From assembly GCF_000385135.1 (NCBI RefSeq), contig NZ_ARQM01000016.1, positions 178,111 to 242,110 of the forward strand: a stretch of 64,000 bases of DNA, read 5' to 3'. This DNA comes from Promicromonospora sukumoe 327MFSha3.1. Its GTDB lineage: Bacteria; Actinomycetota; Actinomycetes; Actinomycetales; Cellulomonadaceae. Both the position numbers and the translations under genes were made by a program. Below are positions 28,290 through 37,363 of this stretch, one piece after another (positions within the stretch are counted from its first letter, which is position 1; the number at the start of each line of letters is the position of its first letter). The notes below the pieces were generated by a model. It had not been told where the DNA came from, ran no database searches, and saw only the letters and a list, made by a program, of their open reading frames with translations.

Positions 28290-28348
28290 TTCAGCAGGCC
28301 GCGGCCGACCGTTACCGGGCCGGTTACGGTCGGCTGTGGCCTGCTGAA
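28290..28348. terminator. Large bidirectional stem-loop between nadB and biotin carboxylase gene
   Basis: Outer stem TTCAGCAGGCC with its complement and inner stem GCCGACCGT with its complement around a 13-nt loop. It serves two convergent genes and overlaps the last codons of the leftward biotin carboxylase gene. Confidence 0.8.
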
Positions 28349-30108
28349 TCCAGGTCAGTCCTGATGATGTGGGCCAGCGGGGTGTCCGGGGTGATCTGGG
28401 TGCCCTCCGTCGCCTCGTGGTGCAGTGCTCCCGCGGCCTCGGCGACGAGCTGGGACTCCATCTTCATGGCCTCGACGACGGCGACCGGCTGGCCGTCGCT
28501 GACGTGCTCGCCGTCGGCGACCAGCCAGCGGACCAGGGTGCCGGGCATCGCGGCGAGCAGTGGTGTGCGGCCGTCGTCCGGCGCGGTGCCCGGGACCCGG
28601 GCCGGAGCGTCGCTGCCGGGCGGGGCGATACCGGCTGCCGCCGGCCCGATCCCGCCTGGTGTCCGGAGCCGGTGCCGGCGCCCGTCGATCTCGACCCAGG
28701 TCTCCACGACGCCCGGTTCGGTGACGGGTGTGGCGAGCGCCTGCGGGTCGATCGAGGCGAGCAGCTCGGTCTCTATCCACTGGGTGTGGACGGCGAGGCC
28801 GTGCCCGTCCGCCCCGGTGAACGCCGGGTCGGCCAGGACCGCCCGGTGGAACGGCAGCACCGTGGGCACACCCTCCACCAGCGTCTCGGCGGCGGCCCGC
28901 CGGGCGCGCGCGAGCGCCGCGTCACGGCTGGGACCCCAGACGACGACCTTGGCGAAGAGCGAGTCGAACTCGCCGGGGATCACCGACCCCGACTCGATGC
29001 CGGCGTCCACCCGGACTCCCGGACCGGACGGCGGGACGAAGCGCTCGACCCGCCCCGGGCCGGGCAGGAACCCGCGCGCCGGGTCCTCCGCGTTGAGCCG
29101 CAGCTCGATCGCGTGCCCGTGCGGGGCCGGGTCCTCGGTGACGGACAGCGGCAGCCCGCCCGCGACCCGGAGCTGCTCGACGACGAGGTCCAGCCCGGTG
29201 GTCTCCTCCGTGACGGGGTGCTCCACCTGCAGCCGGGTGTTCACCTCCAGGAACGAGAGGGTGCCGTCGGCGCCGAGCAGGAACTCCACCGTCCCGGCGC
29301 TCCGGTAACCGGCGGCGGCGCACAGGGCCCGCGCGGACTCGTGCACCCGCTCGCGCACGGCGTCGTCCAGGTACGGCGCGGGTGCCTCCTCCACGAGCTT
29401 CTGGTTGCGGCGCTGCAGGGAACAGTCTCGGGTGCCCGCTATCACCACGTGACCGTGGTCGTCCGCGATGACCTGGGCCTCGACGTGCCGCGGGCGCTCC
29501 AGGAACCGCTCGACGAAGCACTCGCCCCGCCCGAACGCGGCCTCGGCCTCCCGCCGCGCGGCCTCGAACAGCTCGGGCACCTCCTCCAGCGTGCGTGCCA
29601 CCCGCATGCCGCGCCCGCCGCCCCCGTGCGCGGCCTTGATCGCCAGCGGCAGGCCGTGCTCCTCGGCGAACGCCAGCGCCGCCGCGGCGTCCGCCACCGG
29701 GCCGTCCGAACCGGGGACGAGCGGGGCACCGACCTTCCGGGCCAGGTCGCGGGCCGCGATCTTGTCGCCGAGCAGCTCGATGGTCGAGGACGTCGGACCC
29801 ACCCAGATCAGCCCGGCCTCCTCGACGGCCCGGGCCGCCGCGGCCCGCTCGGACAGGAACCCGTACCCGGGGTGGACGGCGTCCGCCCCGGAACGGCGCG
29901 CGACGCCGAGCAGCTTGTCCACCGACAGGTACGTCTCGGCGGCGGTGCGCCCGTCGAGCGCCCAGGCCTCGTCGGCCAGGCGCACGTGGGGCGCGTCGAC
30001 GTCGCCGTCGGCGTACACGGCCACGGAACGGATGCCCAGGTCGGCGCACGCGCGGACCACGCGGACCGCGATCTCGCCTCGGTTCGCGACGAGCACGGTG
30101 CGGATCAT
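28324..30108 (-). CDS. Biotin carboxylase-BCCP fusion in the 5-oxoprolinase operon
   Basis: 594 residues. Biotin carboxylase (about 1-445) has the N-terminal [20 protein letters not shown]-grasp glycine loop [27 protein letters not shown] and a C-terminal ELRLNAEDP segment. After a linker, a biotinyl domain carries EAMKMES with biotinylated K549. The architecture resembles acyl-CoA carboxylase alpha subunits. However, no acyl-CoA carboxyltransferase lies nearby, while the overlapping upstream gene pxpBC encodes the carboxyltransferase fold of urea carboxylase. ATP-dependent transfer of CO2 to a lactam or amide substrate is therefore a reasonable inference. The ATG at 30108 overlaps the pxpBC stop (ATGA) and has AGGAGG upstream. 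Confidence 0.9.
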   Translation of the reverse strand: MIRTVLVANRGEIAVRVVRACADLGIRSVAVYADGDVDAPHVRLADEAWALDGRTAAETYLSVDKLLGVARRSGADAVHPGYGFLSERAAAARAVEEAGLIWVGPTSSTIELLGDKIAARDLARKVGAPLVPGSDGPVADAAAALAFAEEHGLPLAIKAAHGGGGRGMRVARTLEEVPELFEAARREAEAAFGRGECFVERFLERPRHVEAQVIADDHGHVVIAGTRDCSLQRRNQKLVEEAPAPYLDDAVRERVHESARALCAAAGYRSAGTVEFLLGADGTLSFLEVNTRLQVEHPVTEETTGLDLVVEQLRVAGGLPLSVTEDPAPHGHAIELRLNAEDPARGFLPGPGRVERFVPPSGPGVRVDAGIESGSVIPGEFDSLFAKVVVWGPSRDAALARARRAAAETLVEGVPTVLPFHRAVLADPAFTGADGHGLAVHTQWIETELLASIDPQALATPVTEPGVVETWVEIDGRRHRLRTPGGIGPAAAGIAPPGSDAPARVPGTAPDDGRTPLLAAMPGTLVRWLVADGEHVSDGQPVAVVEAMKMESQLVAEAAGALHHEATEGTQITPDTPLAHIIRTDLDSAGHSRP

Positions 30109-31751
30109 GGGGTGCCTCCTGCTGCGTTCGGGGTGGTGTCGTCGGTGCCCGGCGCGCGGTCGCGGACGACGAAGCGCACGCGTGCACCCGCGGGGAGCTG
30201 GCCGGCGAGCGGCACCTGGTCCGCCACGACCGCTCCGACCACCGGGTACCCGCCGGTCAGGGGATGGTCGGCCAGGAACAGGACCGGCAGGCCGTCCGGA
30301 GGTACCTGGATCGCGCCGGTGACGCAGCCCTCGCTCGGCAGCTCCGCCGTCGCCCGCTCCGGGAGACGCACGAGCGGGTCGCCCGCCAGGCGCAGCCCGA
30401 TCCGGTTGGACCTCGGGGTCACGAGCCAGTCCTGGCCGGTCAGCCGGTCGATCGCGGCGGCGTCGAACCAGTCGTCCCGGGGCCCGAGCACGATCGCCAG
30501 CTCCGTCGTCCCACCGGGTACCGGGAGGTCGTCCGACGGTGTCGTCGTGCCGACCGCCGGTGCACCTGCCCACGACGGCGGCGGCGCGGCGGCGCGCAGG
30601 CCGCGGCCCGTCGCTCCGACCGGCAGCACGTCGCCCGAGCCGAGCGGGTCGGGCCCCAGCCCGGCCAGCACGTCGGCGGCCCGGCTGCCGAGCACCGGCG
30701 GTACGTCGATCCCGCCGCGCACGGCGACGTAGGCACGGACCCCGCGGGCGGGCGCGGCGAGCCGGAGCTCGTCGCCGTCGTCCAGGGCGAACGGCTCGCC
30801 GGGCCGCGGCCGGCGCACGCCGGGGCCCCCGGTCCCGGGCCGCACCACCAGGTCGCCGGCCGCCCCCGTCACCGCGAGCACCTGCGGGCCCCGTGCGCGC
30901 AGCCGCAGCCCGCCCACCGACTCGATCACGGCGGCGTCCGCGGGGTTGCCCACGGCCCGGTTGGCCGCACGCAGGCTCGGCCGGTCGAGCGCCCCGGACG
31001 CCGACACACCGGCCCCCTCGACCCCGACCCGCCCCAGATCCTCGACGAGCGCCTGCACCCCGGTGCTGACGACCTCCAGCCCGGTCGCGACCGTGGTCGC
31101 CGACGGCGGGGGAGGCACGGGCACGGGCGACGGCGACAGGGTGTCCGTCGGGGTGAAGCGGACCTCGTCGCCCGGCAGCATCAGGGCCGGGCGCTCGCGG
31201 GTCACGTCCCAGACCGGGGCGTCGGTACGGCCCAGGAGCTGCCAGCCGCCGGGGCTCTGGCGGGGGTAGACGCCGCTGTACGGGCCGGCGAGGGCCACCG
31301 ACCCCGCGGGCACCCGCGTGCGCGGGGACTGCCGGCGCGGGACCACCAGTTCCGGGTCGTCGCTGGTCAGGTAGGCGAACCCGGGCGCGAAGCCGACGAA
31401 GCCCACGGTCCAGGCCGCCGCGGCGTGCCGCCGGACCAGCTCGTCGGTGCTCCAGCCGAGCAGCGCGGCCGCCTCGGCGAGGTCCGCGCCGTCGTACAGC
31501 ACGGGGATCTCGATCGTGCGGGCCGTGGTCCGGGCACCGCGCTCCAGCGGCCGTGCCCGTAGCTCGGCCGCCAGGTCCTGTGCGGTGACCGCCGAGGGCC
31601 GGAACGGCACGAGCAGGGTCCGGGCGCCGGGCACCGGCGTGCCGACGCCGCGCACCGGGTCGGCCCGGAGCGACTCGTACAGCGCGACGGCCTGGTCCAG
31701 GTCGTCGAGCTCGACCAGGAGCGCGTCGTCCCGCGCGGTCAGGACGCGCAT
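30105..31751 (-). CDS. pxpBC: Fused 5-oxoprolinase subunits B and C (KipI-KipA fusion)
   Basis: 548 residues. Residues ~1-200 are the KipI/PxpB (AHS1, CT_C_D) domain with [13 protein letters not shown] and [27 protein letters not shown] Pro-rich linker (201-220) joins the KipA/PxpC (AHS2, CT_A_B) domain, with [38 protein letters not shown] and [10 protein letters not shown]. In E. coli the separate PxpB and PxpC work with PxpA to hydrolyse 5-oxoproline to glutamate with ATP. The same two domains form the carboxyltransferase of urea carboxylase. ATG at 31751 overlaps the pxpA stop; GTG at 31754 is an alternative. Confidence 0.92.
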   Translation of the reverse strand: MRVLTARDDALLVELDDLDQAVALYESLRADPVRGVGTPVPGARTLLVPFRPSAVTAQDLAAELRARPLERGARTTARTIEIPVLYDGADLAEAAALLGWSTDELVRRHAAAAWTVGFVGFAPGFAYLTSDDPELVVPRRQSPRTRVPAGSVALAGPYSGVYPRQSPGGWQLLGRTDAPVWDVTRERPALMLPGDEVRFTPTDTLSPSPVPVPPPPSATTVATGLEVVSTGVQALVEDLGRVGVEGAGVSASGALDRPSLRAANRAVGNPADAAVIESVGGLRLRARGPQVLAVTGAAGDLVVRPGTGGPGVRRPRPGEPFALDDGDELRLAAPARGVRAYVAVRGGIDVPPVLGSRAADVLAGLGPDPLGSGDVLPVGATGRGLRAAAPPPSWAGAPAVGTTTPSDDLPVPGGTTELAIVLGPRDDWFDAAAIDRLTGQDWLVTPRSNRIGLRLAGDPLVRLPERATAELPSEGCVTGAIQVPPDGLPVLFLADHPLTGGYPVVGAVVADQVPLAGQLPAGARVRFVVRDRAPGTDDTTPNAAGGTP

Positions 31752-32536
31752 CACGCCGGGGTGCCGGTGCCCGCCGCCGGGGCGAAGGCCGCGAGCTCGA
31801 TGCCCTCGGCGTCGAACACCTCGCGGATCCGGCGGGCCATGGCGACGGCGCCGGGGGAGTCGCCGTGCACGCACACCGAGTCCGCGCGCACCGCGACGTC
31901 GGTGCCGTCGACGGCGGTCACCACGCCCTCGGTGACGAGCCGGAGCATGCGGCGGGCCACGTCGTCGGCGTCGTGCAGCACGGCACCCGGCTCGCGTCGC
32001 GAGACCAGCCGCCCCTCCGGGGTGTACGCGCGGTCCGCGAAGGCCTCCGTCGCGGTGGCGAGCCCGGCCGCCTCGGCCGCGGCGAGGGCGACGCTCCCCG
32101 GTAGCCCGAGCAGCACCAGCCCGGGGTCGACGGCGGCGACGGCCGTCGCGACCGCCCGCGCCACGCGCTCGTCCACCGCCGCCGTGTTGTAGAGCGCGCC
32201 GTGCGGCTTCACGTAGGTCACGGTCGCGCCCTCGGCGTCGGCCAGGCCGCGCAGCGCGCCGATCTGGTAGGCGACGTCGGCCTCGAGCTCGTCGTCGGGC
32301 ACGTCCATGTTGCGCCGGCCGAACCCGGCCAGGTCGCGGTAGCCGACGTGCGCGCCGACGGTGACGCCGTGCGCCACGGCGGAGCGCAGGGTGCGCCGGA
32401 TGGACGCGGGGTCGCCCGCGTGGAAGCCGCAGGCGACGTTGGCGCTGGAGACGATGCCGAGCATCTGCTCGTCGTCGCCGAGAGTCCAGCGGCCGAACCC
32501 CTCGCCGAGGTCGCTGTTCAGGTCGACGGCGCTCAT
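31751..32536 (-). CDS. pxpA: 5-oxoprolinase subunit A (LamB/YcsF family)
   Basis: 261 residues. PxpA is the ring-opening subunit of the bacterial ATP-dependent 5-oxoprolinase. Motifs of the LamB/YcsF family are all present: [41 protein letters not shown] and [10 protein letters not shown]. The ATG at 32536 has AAAGGAA 8 nt upstream. It comes 41 nt after the transporter gene and overlaps pxpBC, so the four leftward genes form one operon. Confidence 0.95.
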   Translation of the reverse strand: MSAVDLNSDLGEGFGRWTLGDDEQMLGIVSSANVACGFHAGDPASIRRTLRSAVAHGVTVGAHVGYRDLAGFGRRNMDVPDDELEADVAYQIGALRGLADAEGATVTYVKPHGALYNTAAVDERVARAVATAVAAVDPGLVLLGLPGSVALAAAEAAGLATATEAFADRAYTPEGRLVSRREPGAVLHDADDVARRMLRLVTEGVVTAVDGTDVAVRADSVCVHGDSPGAVAMARRIREVFDAEGIELAAFAPAAGTGTPA

Positions 32537-32577
32537 GGTGCGTTCCTTTCGTGGTGCGGGTCGCCCGGGCCCGGGGC

Positions 32578-33855
32578 TCAGGCGGACAGCAGGTCGAAGA
32601 TCGGGCCCACCGCGTTGACCGCCATGTACCAGGTGACCACGGTGGCCAGGGTGCCGACCACCAGGAGCCAGCGCGGGTACCGAGCGCTGCCCAGGAGCGA
32701 GCCGCGGAACCAGCCGATGTACATGAACAGGGTCAGGCCGATCGGCAGGATGAGGCCGTTCACGCCGCCCACGAACACGAGCAGCGTGGCCGGCGCCGTC
32801 CCCACGGCCAGGTAGATCGCGAGCGAGACCACGATGAACCCGACCGTCCACAGGTCGGCGACGCGCCCCGTGATCCGGGCCGAGAACACCGGGAGGAACG
32901 ACACCGAGGTGTACGCGGACCCGATGATGCTGGTGATCGCGGCGATCCAGAAGACGGCCCCGAAGATGCGCAGCCCCGCCTCGCCCGCCGCCGCGGAGAA
33001 CGCGTCGGCGGCAGGGTTCCCCGCGACGTCAAGCACCACGCCGGAGGCGACGACGCCGAGGATGGCGAGGAACAGCACGTAGCGCATGATCCCGGTCACG
33101 ACGATGCCGTTGACGGCGGCCCGGTTCACCTCGGTCACGTGCTCGGGCCCGGTGGTGCCCGAGTCGAGGAGCTTGTGCGCGCCCGCGTAGGTGATGTAGC
33201 CGCCGACGGTGCCGCCCACGATCGTCGTGATCGTGGCGAAGTCGATGGTGTCCGGCAGCACGGTCTGCTTGAGCGCGTCGCCCACCGGCGGGTCGGAGAG
33301 GATCGCGACGATCACGGTGAGGACGATCATCACGAGCCCGGCGGCGATCACCACCCGGTCGACGACGGCCCCCGCCCGCTTGGCCAGGAAGATCGCGACC
33401 GCGATGACGGCGCTGATCGCCCCGCCGATCCGGGGGTCCAGGCCGAACAGGGCGTTCAGGCCCAGCCCGGCGCCCGCCGTGTTGCCGATGTTGAAGATGA
33501 GGCCGCCGAACACGATGAGCACGGCCAGCAGGTAGCCGCTGCCCGGCAGCGCCTCGTTGGCCAGCGTGCTCGCCCGCTTGCCGGTCAGCGTGATCATGCG
33601 CCACACGTTCATCTGGACGGCCAGGTCGAGCAGGATCGAGGCCAGGATGCCGAACGCGAACGCGGCGCCGAGCTGCTGCGTGAACGTGGCGGTCTGGGTG
33701 ATGAAGCCGGGGCCGATGGCCGAGGTCGCCATGAGGAACAGCGCGCCCAGCAGGGAGCGGCGTCGCGCCGATGCGAACTGCCGTACGTCCGCGGGCGTCC
33801 TGCCCGGCGGGATCTGCTCGGAGGTCGTCGTGGGCTCGTGGCTCGTGTCGGACAT
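32578..33855 (-). CDS. NRAMP-fold (YcsG-type) transporter, predicted 5-oxoproline permease
   Basis: 425 residues, about 11 membrane helices in the NRAMP/LeuT fold. It resembles YcsG of the B. subtilis ycsF-kipI-kipA locus. The TM1 metal motif DPGN of true Mn/Fe transporters is replaced by GPGF (48-51). The TM6 segment is [14 protein letters not shown] (214-227) in place of MPHN-type residues, so metal transport is unlikely. Import of 5-oxoproline is inferred from the operon. The ATG at 33855 has AGGAGG. A candidate operator lies at 33883-33895. Confidence 0.85.
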   Translation of the reverse strand: MSDTSHEPTTTSEQIPPGRTPADVRQFASARRRSLLGALFLMATSAIGPGFITQTATFTQQLGAAFAFGILASILLDLAVQMNVWRMITLTGKRASTLANEALPGSGYLLAVLIVFGGLIFNIGNTAGAGLGLNALFGLDPRIGGAISAVIAVAIFLAKRAGAVVDRVVIAAGLVMIVLTVIVAILSDPPVGDALKQTVLPDTIDFATITTIVGGTVGGYITYAGAHKLLDSGTTGPEHVTEVNRAAVNGIVVTGIMRYVLFLAILGVVASGVVLDVAGNPAADAFSAAAGEAGLRIFGAVFWIAAITSIIGSAYTSVSFLPVFSARITGRVADLWTVGFIVVSLAIYLAVGTAPATLLVFVGGVNGLILPIGLTLFMYIGWFRGSLLGSARYPRWLLVVGTLATVVTWYMAVNAVGPIFDLLSA

Positions 33856-33882
33856 CGTGTCCTCCTGGTCGTTGTGCAGAGC

Positions 33883-33895
33883 CGGATTGTTCAAC
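33883..33895. promoter_or_regulatory. Candidate GntR operator, copy 1
   Basis: CGGATTGTTCAAC, 28 nt before the transporter ATG. Here it extends to an odd-centred palindrome (TGTT-C-AACA with GA/TC outside). The same 13-mer recurs at 34013-34025. Confidence 0.5.
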
Positions 33896-34012
33896 AGTCA
33901 GGATGGTCTCGATTGGTTGTTTCACCCGTATTGCGAGACCAGGTCGATCATGACACGGCTCGAACAGTGGCGACTAGGCCGGGACACGAGATGTTTACGC
34001 GCGCTGCTCTGT

Positions 34013-34025
34013 CGGATTGTTCAAC
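34013..34025. promoter_or_regulatory. Candidate GntR operator, copy 2
   Basis: An exact second copy of CGGATTGTTCAAC in the same orientation. It lies just upstream of a TACGGT -10 (34033-34038), where a bound repressor would block the promoter of the secreted peptidase-like gene. Confidence 0.5.
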
Positions 34026-34032
34026 GAACCTC

Positions 34033-34038
34033 TACGGT
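34033..34038 (+). promoter_or_regulatory. Candidate -10 box of secreted C15-like gene
   Basis: TACGGT, 34 nt before the ATG at 34072, giving a short leader that contains the GAGGAAGGG ribosome site. Confidence 0.45.
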
Positions 34039-34071
34039 CGATGGCGACCGCTTCCGAGGAAGGGATCCACC

Positions 34072-35589
34072 ATGCCGAGACGACGTACCAGGGTGCGGAT
34101 GCGAGCGGGCGTCACCGCCCTCGCCCTCTGCGCCACCACCGCCCTGGCCGGCCCCGCCGCCGCGCTGCCCGCGCCCGGGTCCGGCCCGGACTGCCTCGAC
34201 CCGGGCCTCCCGCTCTCCGCCGAGGAGAGCCGCCTGGCCGCCCACCTGCCCGACGCCGCAGACCCCACCGTCGCCGCCGACGAGACCTACGCGCGCACGA
34301 TCATCGAGGGCGGCGGGTTCGGCCGGTTCACCGCCGACCTCACCGCGGCACTGTGCCGCACCCGGTCGCTCGACGCGGCCACGCGGCTCGTCGAGCGGGC
34401 CGGCCAGGACCTGTGGGACGCCGCCGTCGCGAGGGCGCAGGGCCGCGGCACCGTCCGGGGCGACCTGCCCGCGAGCGACGACCGCCCCCTGTACTGGACC
34501 CGCACCGAGGCCATGTCCGTGCTGCGCCAGTGGGACCCGCGGGGCGGCCTCGACGAGGCGGAACGTGCCGCGCTCGTCGAGACCTTCGAGAAGGCCGCCC
34601 GCGGCATGGACGACATCGACCTGCCGCCCGGGAGGCACGCGGTGCGCGTGCTCGTCAGCGGGTTCGACGTCTACACGCTCGACGGCGGCACCACCGGGCC
34701 GGCGCAGGGCACGGTCGGCAACAACATCCGGCACGGCAACCCGTCGGGTGCCACGGCGCTCGCTCTCGACGGCACCACCTACCGCACCGACGACGGCCGG
34801 ACCGCCTACGTCGAGGCCTACACCCTGCCCGTGAGCTACCCGGAGTTCGAGCGCGGCTACCTCGAGGACACCGTCGGCCCGTTCATGGAGCCCGGCCCCC
34901 GGCAGGTGGACGCGTCCATCACGGTGAGCCAGGCCGGCGGGGCCCAGTTCAACCTGGAGCAGTGGAACAGCCGGTACCACGGCGTCTCGCTGGGCAACGA
35001 CCGCACCGCGCCGTGCCCCGCCGTCGGCGGGGTCCCGCAGCTCGCCGTCGACAACCCGGGCTGCAACATCCAGGTGGTCGACCGCTGGGGCGGCGGCGAC
35101 GGGCTCACCGACCCGCCGCAGTGGACGACGGCGACCCTGCCGGTCGCCGAGATGATCGCGGCAGACACCGGCGCCGACGTGCCGCGGCCGCCCGGGGACA
35201 CCTGGCCCGACGAGTCCGAGGCGTTCGGCGTCGTCTGGCACACCAACTACACGCAGTTCCCCGACTGCGCGTCGCCCGTCCGGGAGACCTTCAACAACCC
35301 GCCGCCGGTCACGTACCCGCCGGCGACGCCGCCCGTGCCCCCGGCCGAGGGCTCCTGCTCGTACAGCGGGGGCGGCGGCAACTACCTGTCGAACGAGAGC
35401 GCCTACCGGAACACGCTGCTGCGTGACCGGGCCGGCCTCGACATCCCGGCGGGGCACATCCACACCCCCGACATGCAGCACTTCGAGACCGACTTCGCCG
35501 TGACCGACCCGACGTTCGACGCCTGGCGCACCGCGATCGTCGCCCAGGGGAGCAACCTGGTCCACGCGGTGGCGGACACGGTCGACTGA
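34072..35589 (+). CDS. Secreted pyroglutamyl-peptidase-I-like protein (peptidase C15 fold)
   Basis: 505 residues with a signal peptide (about 1-31, cleavage near AAALP). The N-terminal ~190 residues are a helical region without a recognised fold. From ~192 it follows pyrrolidone-carboxypeptidase motifs: VLVSGFDVY (193-201), HGNPSG (221-226), LPVSYPEFERGY, SQAGGAQFNLEQWNSRY with catalytic-type E296, and GHIHTP with H464. The position of the catalytic Cys (YVCN in Pcp) is occupied by Ser440 in NYLSNESAY. So it is either a serine variant or a non-catalytic pyroglutamate-peptide binder. Its position next to the 5-oxoproline operon fits release of N-terminal pyroglutamate outside the cell. Cysteines at 315, 331, 399 and 429 may form disulfides. 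Confidence 0.8.
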   Translation: MPRRRTRVRMRAGVTALALCATTALAGPAAALPAPGSGPDCLDPGLPLSAEESRLAAHLPDAADPTVAADETYARTIIEGGGFGRFTADLTAALCRTRSLDAATRLVERAGQDLWDAAVARAQGRGTVRGDLPASDDRPLYWTRTEAMSVLRQWDPRGGLDEAERAALVETFEKAARGMDDIDLPPGRHAVRVLVSGFDVYTLDGGTTGPAQGTVGNNIRHGNPSGATALALDGTTYRTDDGRTAYVEAYTLPVSYPEFERGYLEDTVGPFMEPGPRQVDASITVSQAGGAQFNLEQWNSRYHGVSLGNDRTAPCPAVGGVPQLAVDNPGCNIQVVDRWGGGDGLTDPPQWTTATLPVAEMIAADTGADVPRPPGDTWPDESEAFGVVWHTNYTQFPDCASPVRETFNNPPPVTYPPATPPVPPAEGSCSYSGGGGNYLSNESAYRNTLLRDRAGLDIPAGHIHTPDMQHFETDFAVTDPTFDAWRTAIVAQGSNLVHAVADTVD

Positions 35590-35654
35590 CCGCGGGCCGG
35601 GTGTCCGTCGTCCGCGGGCGGCGGACACCCGGCTCACCACGGCGCGTCGCTCCA

Positions 35655-35660
35655 TAGACT
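35655..35660 (+). promoter_or_regulatory. Candidate -10 box, leaderless GntR gene
   Basis: TAGACT, 6 nt before the GTG at 35667. Confidence 0.55.
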
Positions 35661-35666
35661 GGGGTC

Positions 35667-36335
35667 GTGAAGCCGGACCGCGCCGAACGCAGCGCAGACG
35701 CCATCCGCGAGCTCATCGTCACCGGCCGGCTGACCCCGGGGCAGCGGCTCTCGGAGCAGTCGGTGAGCGAGTCGCTCGACGTCTCGCGGAACACCCTGCG
35801 TGAGGCCTTCCGGATCCTGGTCCACGAGGGTCTCCTGGTCCGCCGGCCGAACGCCGGCGTCGCCGTCACCCGACCCACGCTGGCCGACATCGTCGACATC
35901 TACCGGGTCCGCCGGCTCATCGAGGTGCCCGCGCTCGCCGCGGGCGACCCGGCGCACGAGGGCGCCCGCGCCATGCGCGACGCCGTCGACGCGGCGCTCG
36001 CGGCCCGGCTCGGTGGCGACTGGCGGGACATCGCCGCCGCGAACATGCGGTTCCACTCCGGGATCGTGGCGCTCGCGGGCAGCCCGCGCCTCGACCGGCT
36101 GCACGCCAACCTCTCGGCGGAGCTCCGTCTGTCCTTCGGCCTGCTGGGCGACGACGGCGCCTTCTTCGACGGCTTCGTGGACCGCAACGCCGGCCTGCTG
36201 CGCCGCTTCCTGGGTGGTGACGCCGCCGGCGCGGCCGCGGACCTGGACCGGTACCTCTCCGACTCGCAGCGGATGCTCCAGTCCGTCGTCGACGCGGACG
36301 GTGCCCGCCCCGCTCCGGATACGGTGACCCGGTGA
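35667..36335 (+). CDS. GntR-family (FadR/FCD subgroup) regulator
   Basis: 222 residues. The winged helix-turn-helix is residues ~5-70 (LIVTGRLTPGQRLSEQSVSESLDVSRNTLREAFRILVHEGLL). An all-helical FCD ligand domain follows (about 85-210), with the Asp/His metal-type positions in NMRFHSGIVALAGSPRLDR. FCD domains usually bind small carboxylates, and 5-oxoproline is the likely effector here by context. The GTG at 35667 has TAGACT at 6 nt. Its stop overlaps the nadC start (GTGA), so nadC now depends at least partly on this promoter. Confidence 0.92.
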   Translation: MKPDRAERSADAIRELIVTGRLTPGQRLSEQSVSESLDVSRNTLREAFRILVHEGLLVRRPNAGVAVTRPTLADIVDIYRVRRLIEVPALAAGDPAHEGARAMRDAVDAALAARLGGDWRDIAAANMRFHSGIVALAGSPRLDRLHANLSAELRLSFGLLGDDGAFFDGFVDRNAGLLRRFLGGDAAGAAADLDRYLSDSQRMLQSVVDADGARPAPDTVTR

Positions 36336-37261
36336 GCACCCTCCCCGTCTTCGCCACCCCCTCCACGGTCGCCCCGGGCCTCGACCCCGCCTGGGTCGCC
36401 GGCACCGTGCGCATCGCCCTCGACGAGGACCTGGGCACCGCCCCGGGCCGGGACGTCACCTCGCAGGCGACCATCCCGCCGTCGGCCGCCGGGGTGGCCG
36501 ACCTCGTGGCGCGCGAGGACGGCGTGGTCGCGGGTCTCGTGGTGGTGCAGGAGGTGCTGGACCAGGTCGCCGCCCGGCTGGCCCTGCCCGTCCCGGTCGT
36601 CGTGTTCCACGCGCAGGACGGCGACGCCGTCGTCGCGGGGCAGGTGCTGGCGAGCCTGGAGGGCCGCACGCAGGTGCTGCTCGTGGCCGAGCGCACCCTC
36701 CTCAACCTGGCCAGCCGCGCGTCCGGCGTCGCGACGGCGACCCGGGCGTTCGCCCGGGAGCTGGAGGGCACGGGCGCCCAGGTGCTCGACACCCGCAAGA
36801 CGACGCCGGGCCTGCGCGCCCTGCAGAAGTACGCGGTGCGCGCCGGGGGCGGCACCAACAAGCGCATGGGCCTGTACGACGTCGCCATGGTCAAGGACAA
36901 CCACGTGGTCGCCGCCGGGTCGGTCGCGGCCGCGATCCGCGCCGTCCGCGAGATGTTCCCCGACGTCCAGATCCAGGTCGAGGCCGACACGACGGCCCAG
37001 GCGCTGGAGGCCCTGGCCTCGGGCGCGGACTTCCTGCTGCTCGACAACATGGAGCCGGCCCGCCTCGCGGAGACGGTCGCCGCCGTCCGCGAGCGGGAGG
37101 GGCGCGACGGCGTCCCGGCGCACGTCGAGCTCGAGGCCACCGGCAACCTCACGCTGGACAAGGCGCGCGCGGTCGCAGCCGCCGGCGTGGACTTCCTCTC
37201 CGTGGGCGCCCTGACGCACAGCGCGCCGATCCTGGACCTGGCCCTCGACCTGCGCGCCTGA
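36332..37261 (+). CDS. nadC: Nicotinate-nucleotide pyrophosphorylase (carboxylating)
   Basis: 309 residues. Quinolinate phosphoribosyltransferase: quinolinate plus PRPP gives nicotinate mononucleotide. Key motifs are [37 protein letters not shown] and MVKDNHV, followed by [12 protein letters not shown] and [18 protein letters not shown]. The segment TNKRMGL has Lys where many NadC have His (NHRxGL). The GTG at 36332 overlaps the GntR stop. nadB lies 8 kb upstream across the pyroglutamate cassette. Confidence 0.96.
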   Translation: MSTLPVFATPSTVAPGLDPAWVAGTVRIALDEDLGTAPGRDVTSQATIPPSAAGVADLVAREDGVVAGLVVVQEVLDQVAARLALPVPVVVFHAQDGDAVVAGQVLASLEGRTQVLLVAERTLLNLASRASGVATATRAFARELEGTGAQVLDTRKTTPGLRALQKYAVRAGGGTNKRMGLYDVAMVKDNHVVAAGSVAAAIRAVREMFPDVQIQVEADTTAQALEALASGADFLLLDNMEPARLAETVAAVREREGRDGVPAHVELEATGNLTLDKARAVAAAGVDFLSVGALTHSAPILDLALDLRA

Positions 37262-37285
37262 TCCCTTTTCTCCGCGATTCCTGGA

Positions 37286-37321
37286 TATCCGCCGGGTCCG
37301 GTGTGTCCAACCGGGCGGATA
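37286..37321 (+). terminator. Terminator after nadC
   Basis: A 12-bp stem with one mismatch (TATCCGCCGGGT against ACCGGGCGGATA) and a 12-nt loop, followed by A-rich sequence. It lies before the lysS promoter. Confidence 0.65.
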
Positions 37322-37350
37322 AAGAGAACTCGGCGGGTGATGCGCACCGA

Positions 37351-37356
37351 TAGAAT
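37351..37356 (+). promoter_or_regulatory. -10 box, leaderless lysS
   Basis: TAGAAT, 7 nt before the GTG at 37364. Confidence 0.6.
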
Positions 37357-37363
37357 CGCCTCC

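Noticed and set aside
28324..30108. Annotation of the biotin protein as an ordinary acetyl-CoA carboxylase alpha subunit
   Set aside because: Domain order fits, but there is no acyl-CoA carboxyltransferase nearby and the overlaps tie it to pxpBC, so the acceptor is left open.
32551..34071. Extension of the secreted C15-like protein upstream to 32551
   Set aside because: The extra 500 codons are antisense to the transporter and His/Arg/Asp-rich; the ATG at 34072 has a ribosome site and begins a proper signal peptide.
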